Part shown: positions 1 to 7,280 of the stretch, one piece after another
Layout: each line of letters begins with the position of its first letter
Position numbering within the stretch: position 1 is the first letter of the stretch
Source: Balneolaceae bacterium
GTDB lineage: Bacteria > Bacteroidota > Rhodothermia > Balneolales > Balneolaceae
Reading direction: 5' to 3'
NCBI GenBank assembly: GCA_007129085.1
Contig: SKWF01000219.1
Location: 1-13,532 of the forward strand
DNA length: 13,532 bases
Notes under the pieces: model-generated
The model's database searches: none
Seen by the model: only the letters and a program-made list of their open reading frames with translations
Told to the model about the DNA's origin: nothing
Translations under genes and position numbers: made by a program

Positions 1-1258
1 GGCCACCAGCTGCACAGGCTGCGATCAAAGCATATTTTCCGCCCTCATCAATCAACCGGTTGGCTGCCGTTGTAACCAGTCGCATTCCCGTTGCGGCAAA
101 CGGGTGACCGATAGAGAGCGATCCTCCCCGGTTATTCAATTTCTCATACGGAATGGTTCCCACGGGTTGATCTCGCTCCAGTCGTTCATTGGCAAAATTA
201 TTACTGGCCAACGCCTTAATTACAGTCAGCATTTGGCCGGCAAAAGCCTCGTGAAACTCAAAAACATCGATGTCGTCTATTGATAACCCCATATCATCCA
301 ACACCTTAGGAACAGCAAATGCGGGTCCAATCAAAAGTTCATCGCCCGGTCGCTTTGCAACATAGCTGTACGATCGTAAGAAAGCCTTAGGCTTGTATCC
401 CTGTTCGAGCGCGAAATCTTTCTCCATAATCAATCCGGCTGATGCGCCATCCGTCAAGTACGAGGCATTTCCGGCAGTTACGGTGCCGTGCGGTTTGATG
501 AACGCAGGGTTTAATTTGGCCAGCTTTTCTGCACTGCTGTCGCCGCGTACACCATTATCATCGGTTATGATTTTTTTGCCTTTTTGCACTGGCACAGGGA
601 AAATCTCATCCATACGTTTTTGTTCAGCTTCAGTGGCTTTCATGTGGGAGCGAAGTGCATAAGCATCCTGCTCTTCTCGGGAGATTTTATATTTGGCAGC
701 CATTTTATCGCAACTTTCTCCCATGGTTTCTCCTGTTGAAAATTCAGCAATGGAGGGGATTTCAGGCAGTAGATCTGATGGGGATAATCCCTTAAAAAAT
801 TTCAGGAAATCGAGGGGTGATTTATACCGTTGTGTTTCGAGAAGTTTTTGGCGGAATTTTTTTCGAAATCGGATCGGGATATCGCTCATCACTTCGGTAC
901 CGCCGGCTATAATGGCACGGGCATTCCCGGTTTGAATGGTATCCATTCCCGAAGTAACTGCCATGTTGGAAGAAATGCAGGCCATGGAAATTGTATGGGC
1001 GGGAATATGATCAGGCAAGCCTGCAGCAAGCGACGATTCTCTGGCAACATTGCTTGTGTTGATATCCTGAATCACATTTCCAAAATAGACATGATCTACA
1101 TGCTCACCGTGGAGTTTGGTTTTAGAAATCAATCCAGAAATAGCCATTCGCCCAAGATCGTATGCCGACAATTTTTTAAAATCAGTGCCTGCACGTAAAA
1201 AAGGTGTTCGTCCGCCATCGATGAAAACGACCTGTCTTGTACTGTGTTGATTTTTCAT
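1..1258 (-). CDS. fadI: Acetyl-CoA C-acyltransferase (FadI-type thiolase), 3' end cut by window
   Basis: Thiolase that cleaves 3-ketoacyl-CoA with CoA in the last step of fatty acid beta-oxidation. Translating the minus strand from the ATG at 1258-1256 gives 419 residues without a stop before the window edge. The nucleophilic cysteine is Cys94 in the context SMACISSN, the catalytic histidines are His336 (FHEAFAG) and His385 (GHPFAATG), and the second active cysteine is Cys415 in the CAAGG motif. Only about 10-20 C-terminal residues should be missing. The central insertion and overall length fit the FadI/trifunctional beta-subunit branch better than short AtoB thiolases of about 390 residues. 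A partner fadJ-like gene could lie just outside the window, but this cannot be seen. A perfect palindrome about 43 bp upstream of the start suggests repressor control. Family certain; the FadI branch assignment is from memory of the subfamily. Confidence 0.9.
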   Translation of the reverse strand, partial: MKNQHSTRQVVFIDGGRTPFLRAGTDFKKLSAYDLGRMAISGLISKTKLHGEHVDHVYFGNVIQDINTSNVARESSLAAGLPDHIPAHTISMACISSNMAVTSGMDTIQTGNARAIIAGGTEVMSDIPIRFRKKFRQKLLETQRYKSPLDFLKFFKGLSPSDLLPEIPSIAEFSTGETMGESCDKMAAKYKISREEQDAYALRSHMKATEAEQKRMDEIFPVPVQKGKKIITDDNGVRGDSSAEKLAKLNPAFIKPHGTVTAGNASYLTDGASAGLIMEKDFALEQGYKPKAFLRSYSYVAKRPGDELLIGPAFAVPKVLDDMGLSIDDIDVFEFHEAFAGQMLTVIKALASNNFANERLERDQPVGTIPYEKLNNRGGSLSIGHPFAATGMRLVTTAANRLIDEGGKYALIAACAAGG

Positions 1259-1286
1259 AAATATTCCGCCATTAATTTGTGTCGCC

Positions 1287-1321
1287 AGGTTAAACTAAGA
1301 TAGGTTAACACTGTTAACCTA
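1287..1321. promoter_or_regulatory. Perfect 21-bp palindrome plus extra half-site upstream of the thiolase; candidate operator
   Basis: The arms TAGGTTAACA (1301-1310) and TGTTAACCTA (1312-1321) are exact reverse complements around a single C. A further direct half-site AGGTTAA lies at 1287-1293, 15 bp from the matching half-site at 1302-1308. The palindrome is 43-63 bp upstream of the thiolase ATG and about 90 bp upstream of the tRNA on the other strand, so it most likely serves the thiolase. Size and symmetry fit a dimeric repressor such as a TetR- or GntR-type fatty-acid regulator. The regulator itself is not in the window, so this identity is inference. Confidence 0.6.
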
Positions 1322-1362
1322 CACCATTATAAATAAAAAAAATTTTAAAAAGTAAAAACAGT

Positions 1363-1393
1363 TTTGTCAGGAAGAATAACCTTCTTATATTTG
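1363..1393 (+). promoter_or_regulatory. Bacteroidetes-type promoter of the tRNA-Val gene
   Basis: A -33 box TTTG at 1363-1366 is followed after 19 bp by TATATTTG at 1386-1393, an exact match to the Bacteroidetes -7 consensus TAnnTTTG with consensus spacing. Transcription would begin a few bases downstream, shortly before the mature tRNA 5' end at 1412. This is the clearest promoter in the window and gives direct evidence about the sigma factor type of the host. Confidence 0.8.
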
Positions 1394-1411
1394 CCTTCCT
1401 TCAAGCAAAGA

Positions 1412-1486
1412 GGGCGCTTAGCTCAGTTGGTTTAGAGCATCTCGTTTACACCGAGGGGGTCGGGGGTTCGAATCCCTCAGCGCCCA
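1412..1486 (+). tRNA. tRNA-Val (anticodon UAC)
   Basis: A complete cloverleaf can be folded by eye. The acceptor stem GGGCGCT pairs perfectly with AGCGCCC, the D-arm is GCTC/GAGC, the anticodon stem TCTCG/CGAGG has one T-G wobble, and the loop TTTACAC carries anticodon TAC. The T-arm GGGGG/CCCTC closes the canonical loop TTCGAAT, and the discriminator base is A. The gene does not encode the 3' CC beyond the CCA-like start (the following bases are CAC), so CCA must be added after transcription. A promoter lies just upstream and an intrinsic terminator just downstream, so it is a single-gene transcription unit. Confidence 0.97.
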
Positions 1487-1494
1487 CACTATTC

Positions 1495-1526
1495 AAGGAC
1501 AAGTTGATACAGCTTGTCCTTTTTTT
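1495..1526 (+). terminator. Intrinsic terminator of the tRNA-Val transcript
   Basis: Positions 1495-1506 pair with 1510-1521 to give a 12-bp stem containing one G-U pair and a 3-base loop, followed by a T-run that reaches 1526. It starts 9 bases after the tRNA end and is on the same strand. Confidence 0.88.
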
Positions 1527-2059
1527 ATATACGCTATACTTAATTTAAGGCCTCTCTTTAAATTAAATTTAAGTCCTAAACCGAATTTGATGGTAGTACT
1601 GTAAATATTCGAGAAATATATAGTGTGTATAAATCATGCATGTTAATATAGAGGGGTGAGGTATAAATCAGTGAGTATTTATTTAAATAAATATACTATT
1701 TAAGCAACAAAAATAGGCTGTTTACGTATAAGGCAATAACAGAGTAAGGATTTTTAAAAATTGTGAATTGAAATAGATTCTTAACTTTATTTAAGATCCT
1801 TTATTTGTTTCAGAGAAGTTGGCTTTTAATCAATATGTGCTCTAAGTATAATTTGTGCTATCCAAGCCCCTTCTTTTATTTTAAAATTTAACAATTATTT
1901 ACTGCAGTGGATAGGATTTAATCATTTAGCTATGGAATAATATATTTGTTATTATTATTCTATTTGCTAAATAAAACAATCTATGATTTTTTAAATAGTT
2001 GCTAATTTTTAAATTATTATAATTAACAACGTCCAGTTATAAACTCAATTAACAATACG
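1527..2059. other. Gene-free, very AT-rich intergenic region
   Basis: About 530 bp between the tRNA terminator and the small orphan gene. Base composition is far more AT-rich than the surrounding genes. I found no convincing coding frame on either strand, no RNA fold and no transposase remnant. It holds an exact 18-bp AT-only palindrome at 1676-1693 (arms TATTTATTT and AAATAAATA) and one promoter-like element near 1917-1948. Such AT-rich DNA next to a tRNA gene can be the trace of past integration, but no second copy of the tRNA 3' end occurs in the window to support that. Confidence 0.6.
1917..1948 (+). promoter_or_regulatory. Possible Bacteroidetes-type promoter for the small orphan gene
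   Basis: TATATTTG at 1941-1948 exactly matches TAnnTTTG, and TTTA at 1917-1920, 20 bp upstream, differs from the -33 TTTG at one base. The resulting leader would be about 105 nt before the ATG at 2060. In DNA this AT-rich a chance match is quite possible. Confidence 0.3.
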
Positions 2060-2311
2060 ATGGAAATTAAATTCGTAAAGCGCTCACAAATAAATTCGAG
2101 TAAGAGAAGAGCATCAAAGTTTAAACCGCTAATGGATGCACTTGATAAATTAGAACCCGGTGGACAGGCCGTGGAAGTTTCATACTCAGATGAGAAGAGT
2201 GTAAACTCTATGCGAACTGCTGTTTATCAGTACAATCAAGAAAACAACGTGAAAATTAAAAGCGGTAAGGATACAGGAAATAAAAACATCTATTTTTACC
2301 GAGAGAAATAG
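2060..2311 (+). CDS. Small basic protein of unknown function (83 aa)
   Basis: I do not recognise a family. The 83-residue product is lysine/arginine-rich at both ends. By eye it reads as a compact alpha/beta domain: a strand (EIKFV), a basic linker, a helix around 18-33, a GG turn (35-36) leading into a strand (AVEVSY), a second helix around 48-61, and a C-terminal hairpin ending IYFYRE. The pattern of a basic SKFKPL segment, a helix, and a terminal aromatic-arginine strand resembles small proteins seen in phages and accessory regions, but this is an impression only. There is no signal peptide or membrane segment. It stands alone between the AT-rich region and a strong terminator, on the strand opposite its neighbours, which supports its being a separately transcribed gene. 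The ATG is the first in frame. Confidence 0.65.
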   Translation: MEIKFVKRSQINSSKRRASKFKPLMDALDKLEPGGQAVEVSYSDEKSVNSMRTAVYQYNQENNVKIKSGKDTGNKNIYFYREK

Positions 2312-2332
2312 ATTGACAAAAAGTGATGCTCT

Positions 2333-2379
2333 TAGCGAGTAGTCTGTAGAAATTGACTACTCGCTACTTGCTTTTTTTT
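2333..2379. terminator. Strong hairpin terminator shared by two convergent genes
   Basis: Positions 2333-2344 pair perfectly with 2355-2366 (12 bp, 10-base loop). On the plus strand a run of eight T follows at 2372-2379, so it terminates the small orphan gene. On the minus strand a shorter run of five T follows some 15 bases after the stem, so termination of the hydrolase gene here is plausible but weaker. The stem overlaps the last codons and stop of the hydrolase gene. Confidence 0.82.
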
Positions 2380-4726
2380 CAAAAATCAACCCTTGAGAAA
2401 TTGAGAGCTTGATAGGTTGATTTATTTTTTTTGTCCGAACTGAGTGGGTTGATAGAGCAACCGACCACTCATCCGGACTTTTAATGGGTAGTTTCAGATC
2501 TAATGCATTAATTTGTTTGGGTTGGCCTTCCATGTTGGAGATAAAGATTAATTCCTTTCCGGTTTCTTCGTCTTTTCTGTAGCCGTAAAAGATAACAGTT
2601 CCATCAACAGGTTCGAGGTAGGTCAAAAAATCATCACTATTAAAGTTATCGTTGAGCCATGGGTTTCTGAGCCTGAATTTACGCGTTTGTAAATTGAACT
2701 CTGATCTTTTGCCATCTATATACTCTGCATGGTTATCTGCATTACAATATTCATGGAGGTCCTCCATCCATGCAGTTGTATACTCATTTAATTTTTCAAT
2801 ACTCCAGTTCGTAACGGCTAATGGTGGATTTATTTGATTTAATAATGTTGAGATATTTGTTGGTTCATAATCTGTTGCTTTAACCAGATTTAGTAGAATT
2901 TTGGCAAATCGGCGAAGATCAGGAAGTGTTCTAAATCCAAGATCCTTCAGGCGAGTAAAGAAGTGGGAATTTCTGTAATCGATTTCTGTAATCTGCCACT
3001 CTGTAAAGTGAGCTTCTTCAGCTGCTACTTTTAATCCATATTTTGTATCCGTATTTCTGAAAAAACTCCAGGGCGTACTTCCCAAAGCCTGTACAAAGTC
3101 CATTGGAACACCGGGTAAAAAACTATTCATTAACAGTGAAGTAGATGGATTATTATAAGCCTTATCCATTACCATTCTCAGGGAGTTGCCAAGCATGTGA
3201 TTAACGTTGATGGTATCGGGATCAGCCTGTGTTCCTCTCCTCATTGTATCGTGGTTTGCGTAACCACTGATCCACTTTTCCCCAAAATTGAGTAGCTCTT
3301 TGATTCTCCACCATTTGGATACCCAGTAGGTATAATTGTAAGGAGTGTTATAGGCAAAAATCATAGGTGCCCATTGATAGGGGTGTTTTTGCTGTTCAGT
3401 AATTTCACGGTAGGTAGATGCTAACTCCCAATCATCTCGTGGCCAGGGTCTTCCATCTTCAAAAATCATCCATGGTTTGTAAGATACTCCTGCGACCTCT
3501 TGTGTAACTTCACTCATTTGATTCAAAAACTCATCATCATGAACCATTTTCTCTTTCTCGGCATCGTAATATTTAAAGTCTTGTGCCCCATCAACCCGTA
3601 CTCCGTCAAATCCCCAGTTAATTTTTCTGTGTTGCATTTCAAGGATCATTGCCCGTACAAGTGGATTTTTAAAATCAATGTTTTGCCCGTACATATTCGG
3701 CCCCGCAAAAAACTGCTCGGGAAGCACATCAAGCCCCTGATTGTCTGCATGTCCATAGACTACATCAAGAATAACTTTAATAGGCTTATCTGGGAAATTG
3801 TGCAATGTTTCTATAAGTTCTAAAAGCTCATGAGGCCGACCGGTAGAAAGTATAGAGGGGTTGAGTGCTGCAGAACCAAAAATTACAATGTCGTACCCCC
3901 AATTTATTACTGATGGCTTCTTTAGCCGTATGGTAACTTCAGCTCTGTTCTCAGTGGGGGTTTGAATAGGAGTCCAAAAGGCATGATTTTCAGGGTGTTC
4001 TATGACCGGGTCAATCGGCATGAGCTGTACAGCATCAAATCCTAAAAGATTTTTCTGATCTGCTGATAGTGTGTTGCCGTTACGGATAGTTGTTGCCAAC
4101 TGTTGATATTTATTTTTTAGAGATTGGATGGATCCATGGCGAGTGGCGGTGCCTGTATGGACTTCAAGCATATTGGTGGATGGGCCAATACGGATGCTAT
4201 CTGATTTGTTAAGAGTTTTTTCGAGGTTCGTATAGTACTCCAGGTCCTTTCTTTCAGAAAGTACTTTTTTAGCATTGTAAAGCTCACCGGGCGCATTTAT
4301 CCCATAAGGCATAGACCAAGCCATGGGGTCACGAATTATTTTTTCTGATCCATCTTGATTAAAAAGGCGGAATTGATAAAAAGCACCAAATTTGTCTCTG
4401 TTGCCGGCGGGCAAATTATCCATAACAATAATTGCAAAAGGACCAGAAATGGACATAGCAAATTTATGATAGATAGCGTCAGCATGCTGCTCGGGTTTGC
4501 TGTATATCAGATCACCTTTAATTTCAAATATCTCAATTTCTACATGTTTAGCCTTTTCGATAGCAGAATGCCATATTACAAACTTAGCTGATGAATCAGA
4601 ATCAATGTGTGCCCCAAGTTTTTTTGCGAAAAAAGAGGCGTTGGAATGGGTTATTCCACTCTTTAGTTCTCGGTTGAAATGAGCCTTTAATTCATTGGTT
4701 TTTTTTTCGTTAACTGATGGGGCCAT
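2357..4726 (-). CDS. gghA: GH13 glycoside hydrolase, probable glucosylglycerol hydrolase
   Basis: A 789-residue alpha-amylase-superfamily enzyme without a signal peptide, so cytoplasmic. The (beta/alpha)8 barrel motifs are in order: region I D321-VVYGH326, region II GFDGVRVD with nucleophile Asp379, region III with acid/base Glu423 (MIFEDG), and region IV ANHD with Asp493. The triad is therefore intact. About 200 residues precede the barrel and a beta-rich domain follows it. The long N-terminal part, the segment around 181-252 (GPSTNMLEVHTG ... MPIDPVIEHPEN) and the length match my memory of glucosylglycerol hydrolases, which split the osmolyte glucosylglycerol into glucose and glycerol. Region I has Gly where most GH13 enzymes have Asn. 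It lies 109 bp downstream of an SGLT-like symporter on the same strand, suggesting uptake followed by hydrolysis. GH13 membership is certain; the exact substrate is inferred. Confidence 0.7.
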   Translation of the reverse strand: MAPSVNEKKTNELKAHFNRELKSGITHSNASFFAKKLGAHIDSDSSAKFVIWHSAIEKAKHVEIEIFEIKGDLIYSKPEQHADAIYHKFAMSISGPFAIIVMDNLPAGNRDKFGAFYQFRLFNQDGSEKIIRDPMAWSMPYGINAPGELYNAKKVLSERKDLEYYTNLEKTLNKSDSIRIGPSTNMLEVHTGTATRHGSIQSLKNKYQQLATTIRNGNTLSADQKNLLGFDAVQLMPIDPVIEHPENHAFWTPIQTPTENRAEVTIRLKKPSVINWGYDIVIFGSAALNPSILSTGRPHELLELIETLHNFPDKPIKVILDVVYGHADNQGLDVLPEQFFAGPNMYGQNIDFKNPLVRAMILEMQHRKINWGFDGVRVDGAQDFKYYDAEKEKMVHDDEFLNQMSEVTQEVAGVSYKPWMIFEDGRPWPRDDWELASTYREITEQQKHPYQWAPMIFAYNTPYNYTYWVSKWWRIKELLNFGEKWISGYANHDTMRRGTQADPDTINVNHMLGNSLRMVMDKAYNNPSTSLLMNSFLPGVPMDFVQALGSTPWSFFRNTDTKYGLKVAAEEAHFTEWQITEIDYRNSHFFTRLKDLGFRTLPDLRRFAKILLNLVKATDYEPTNISTLLNQINPPLAVTNWSIEKLNEYTTAWMEDLHEYCNADNHAEYIDGKRSEFNLQTRKFRLRNPWLNDNFNSDDFLTYLEPVDGTVIFYGYRKDEETGKELIFISNMEGQPKQINALDLKLPIKSPDEWSVALSTHSVRTKKINQPIKLSISQGLIFEKKASSE

Positions 4727-4766
4727 TCTTTCTTCAAATAATTAAAGTTATGGATAACGATTATTT

Positions 4767-4780
4767 TGGTTTTAAAACCA
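4767..4780. promoter_or_regulatory. 14-bp perfect palindrome between symporter and hydrolase; candidate operator
   Basis: TGGTTTTAAAACCA is its own reverse complement. It lies 41-54 bp upstream of the hydrolase ATG and 55 bp after the symporter stop. Position and symmetry suit a repressor site in front of the hydrolase gene. It lacks the central CG typical of LacI-family operators, and no regulator is adjacent. A structural role in the mRNA is an alternative. Confidence 0.35.
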
Positions 4781-4835
4781 TAATTCGTTCATGGATCTTT
4801 ACAAGAAACAACCTGCTTAATATTCTTCCGCATGT

Positions 4836-6407
4836 TTACCAGAAACCGATGACCATTGCGGCGGTAGCAAGGAGAATTAATATTGAATGAAAACGGTAAT
4901 CTTTATACCAGGGCATTGGCTCGGATGGAAGAGCATCTTTAGGTTTCCATATAATAGTGTCCATGCTTCCCTGTTCAGGAGCTTCGCCAAATATGCTGAT
5001 GAGGTAAAATACCAAAAATGAAAATGCAGTTAGTAGACCGGCATTAATTGTGAAGTGGAGCTCAAATATTCCAAAAATTGAAAGCAAAAATATCAGGAAT
5101 GAAACTGAGTGTCCAATTACAAGCGTCCAGAATGCTGCATGTCGGCTGCCGCGCTCCCAAAGAATACCCATAAAAAAGATAGCTACAACAGGAGGTACGA
5201 TATACGAAAAGGCTTGTTGAATATACCGGAAAATCCCCTCAAAATGAACAATATTGGGAGCCCAAAGAACAGCTATAACCATTAGAACGATCGTTGTCCA
5301 GCGGCCAATTTTTCCAATCTCTTTATTGGTTAAATTCGGATTTTTTGGCTCGATGAAATCCATCGTAATTAGTGTAGAAGACGAATTTAATGTGGAGTCA
5401 ATACTGGATAATATGGCTGAAATTAATCCGGCGAGAACTAGACCTGTTATACCTACCGGCAGCATATTTGCCACCATGGTGGGATAAACCATATCCGGAT
5501 CATCAAGTCCGGGAAACACGCTTATAGCCATCACTCCGGGGATAATCATTATAAAAAGTGCCCCAACTTTAAGTGCACCTCCCAACATTGCACCCCATCG
5601 TGCGTTTTTTATATCCTTTGAACCGAGTACACGCTGTACGATATATTGATTAGTGGCCCAGTAGTAAAACCCAAGTACGGGTACACCTATTAGAGTTCCC
5701 AGCCATGGCAGTGCCTCATCATCAAGCGGGCGTATCATGGATAAATGATCACCGGACACGGTTTCTTTTACAGCTGCCCATGAATAATCAAAATTACCGA
5801 ACATCAAGATTGTTAGGATTGTGGATCCGGTTAGCAGTATTACGGCCTGTAAAACATCGGTGTAGACGACGGCTTTTAGTCCACCGGCAGCTGTGTACAA
5901 TCCTGCAAACAGGCCAAGCCCTATGATGGTGTACCAGATATCTACTTCTGGAAAAAATACCTGAACAACCAATGCACCTGCATACAAACCACCGGCAGTA
6001 TCAATTACAATGCTCAGAAAAATAGTAATTACAGAAAAATATTTTCTTGATCGTACATCAAACCGGTTTTCTAAAAATTCTGGTATGGTAGTAATACTCG
6101 ACTTGATGTAGTAGGGAATGAAAAATACTGCCATTAGGATAAGCACAATGGCAGCCATCCACTCATAGTTGGCAACTGAAATTCCTGTACGATATGCATC
6201 ACCGGAAAGGCCAATTAGTGTGGTGCTGGAGATATTGGAAGCGAAAAGTGAAAAGCCAATTACCCCCCATCCTAGGGTGCGCCCGGCAAGGAAAAGATCT
6301 TCGCCGGTATTGGTTCGTTTCGAAACATAGATACCAATTGCAATAATGATCAGGAAGTACCCTATTATGATAATTATATCAAGAGTACTTAGGGAAATTT
6401 CTGCCAT
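4836..6407 (-). CDS. Sodium/solute symporter, SGLT-like (SSS family)
   Basis: A 523-residue integral membrane protein with about 14 hydrophobic segments that imports a solute with Na+. The sodium:solute symporter signature is around 163-180 (GLYTAAGGLKAV). The stretch from residue 56 (ASNISSTTLIGLSG) to ANYEW at 79-83 closely follows the vSGLT sugar transporter. Glu82, Asn253 in TNQYIVQR, Lys280 and the Na+-site serines 334-335 in AILSSIDSTLNSSS are all in the expected places. As I recall the vSGLT sequence, its sugar-contacting Gln in the AEQFIG segment corresponds to Thr63 here, so the substrate may differ from galactose. The downstream GH13 gene suggests a glucoside such as glucosylglycerol. 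The ATG at 6407 opens the first transmembrane segment properly. No clear terminator separates it from plsC upstream (126 bp), so partial readthrough is possible. Confidence 0.88.
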   Translation of the reverse strand: MAEISLSTLDIIIIIGYFLIIIAIGIYVSKRTNTGEDLFLAGRTLGWGVIGFSLFASNISSTTLIGLSGDAYRTGISVANYEWMAAIVLILMAVFFIPYYIKSSITTIPEFLENRFDVRSRKYFSVITIFLSIVIDTAGGLYAGALVVQVFFPEVDIWYTIIGLGLFAGLYTAAGGLKAVVYTDVLQAVILLTGSTILTILMFGNFDYSWAAVKETVSGDHLSMIRPLDDEALPWLGTLIGVPVLGFYYWATNQYIVQRVLGSKDIKNARWGAMLGGALKVGALFIMIIPGVMAISVFPGLDDPDMVYPTMVANMLPVGITGLVLAGLISAILSSIDSTLNSSSTLITMDFIEPKNPNLTNKEIGKIGRWTTIVLMVIAVLWAPNIVHFEGIFRYIQQAFSYIVPPVVAIFFMGILWERGSRHAAFWTLVIGHSVSFLIFLLSIFGIFELHFTINAGLLTAFSFLVFYLISIFGEAPEQGSMDTIIWKPKDALPSEPMPWYKDYRFHSILILLATAAMVIGFW

Positions 6408-6533
6408 GATGCAGTATTTAAATTATAAACATATACCCCAAAATTGGTTTAACAATCAACAATAAAATAAATCAAAACTAAAAAAGATAATTTTAATTGT
6501 CTGTTTATGATTTATTAATAAGTCAACATGTAC

Positions 6534-7268
6534 TCAAGTTACTCCGGCCCAATCCTTATAGCGATTACGAACTTCGTCAATTTTTTCAGGTAGGTTGTCG
6601 AGATTCCAGTCGGAAGTATCGATAGGGGGATGGATGTGAGCCGTACATTTTCCTTTCCGGGTAAATAGTGAACCGCCATTGCTGAGCTCGCGATTCCCCT
6701 CAAAGTAGATGGGCACGATTGGATAGTTAAGTGCAAGTGCGGATCGGAAAGGTCCTTTTTTAAACTCTCCGATAATTCCCTCATGTTTGCGGGATCCCTC
6801 CGGTGCAGCAAAGATGGAGAGCTTATCTCGCTGTATGCGCTCGTATGATTTTTTCAGCGTTTCAATAGCTTCTTTAGACTTTTGACGCTTGATAAATACC
6901 TGACCGGTTAACCGGCCGACTATAAAAAAGAGTGGATTGTACTGTAGCTCCCATTTTGCAATAAACCGGATGCGGGGCAAACCAAGAGCTAGAATTGTAA
7001 ATAGATCGAGAGTGGAGCTGTGGTTTGATATATAAACGGCTTGTTTAGGAAGTGGATCAACCTGTTTGTTGATATGGAAATCGATTCCGAGTATCCAAAG
7101 GATGGGGCGAGAAATGAGCGGAGCAAAATTTTCGACGATAAAGTTGGTCAACCTGCCGAACGATATAATCAGCAAAAAAAGAATGATCGGCGTGATGAGC
7201 AGCAGCAGTAAAAAGAATACGATCATCGATAATATTGTGCGGAAATATTGCTCGGCAGTTGGTTTCAT
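6534..7268 (-). CDS. plsC: 1-acyl-sn-glycerol-3-phosphate acyltransferase family protein (PlsC)
   Basis: Transfers a second acyl chain to lysophosphatidate to make phosphatidic acid at the inner membrane. The 244-residue protein has a long N-terminal hydrophobic segment (about 12-37), then motif I NHSSTLD with His83 and Asp88, motif II GQVFIKR (122-128), motif III PEGSR (156-160) and motif IV YPIVPIYFEG (182-191). All catalytic and glycerophosphate-binding motifs are present. It is the last gene of a tight minus-strand group, 12 bp after yraN. Other members of the family use lysophospholipids or ornithine lipids, so the acceptor is not proven. An overlapping 90-residue frame at 6539-6811 is a shadow. 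Confidence 0.9.
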   Translation of the reverse strand: MKPTAEQYFRTILSMIVFFLLLLLITPIILFLLIISFGRLTNFIVENFAPLISRPILWILGIDFHINKQVDPLPKQAVYISNHSSTLDLFTILALGLPRIRFIAKWELQYNPLFFIVGRLTGQVFIKRQKSKEAIETLKKSYERIQRDKLSIFAAPEGSRKHEGIIGEFKKGPFRSALALNYPIVPIYFEGNRELSNGGSLFTRKGKCTAHIHPPIDTSDWNLDNLPEKIDEVRNRYKDWAGVT

Positions 7269-7280
7269 AATAGAAACGGT

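Noticed and set aside
393..1198. Plus-strand open frames at 393-662, 693-935 and 830-1198
   Set aside because: They are antisense to the thiolase, whose frame is complete with all catalytic motifs.
1412..1486. tRNA 3' end as an attachment site for an integrated element
   Set aside because: No second copy of the tRNA 3' end and no integrase gene were found in the window.
1676..1693. 18-bp AT-only perfect palindrome as an operator
   Set aside because: In a region this AT-rich such symmetry arises easily by chance, and no gene starts nearby.
6408..6533. Bacteroidetes-type promoter in front of the symporter
   Set aside because: A TATGTTTA sequence on the minus strand is one base off the -7 box, but no TTTG lies at the right distance upstream.
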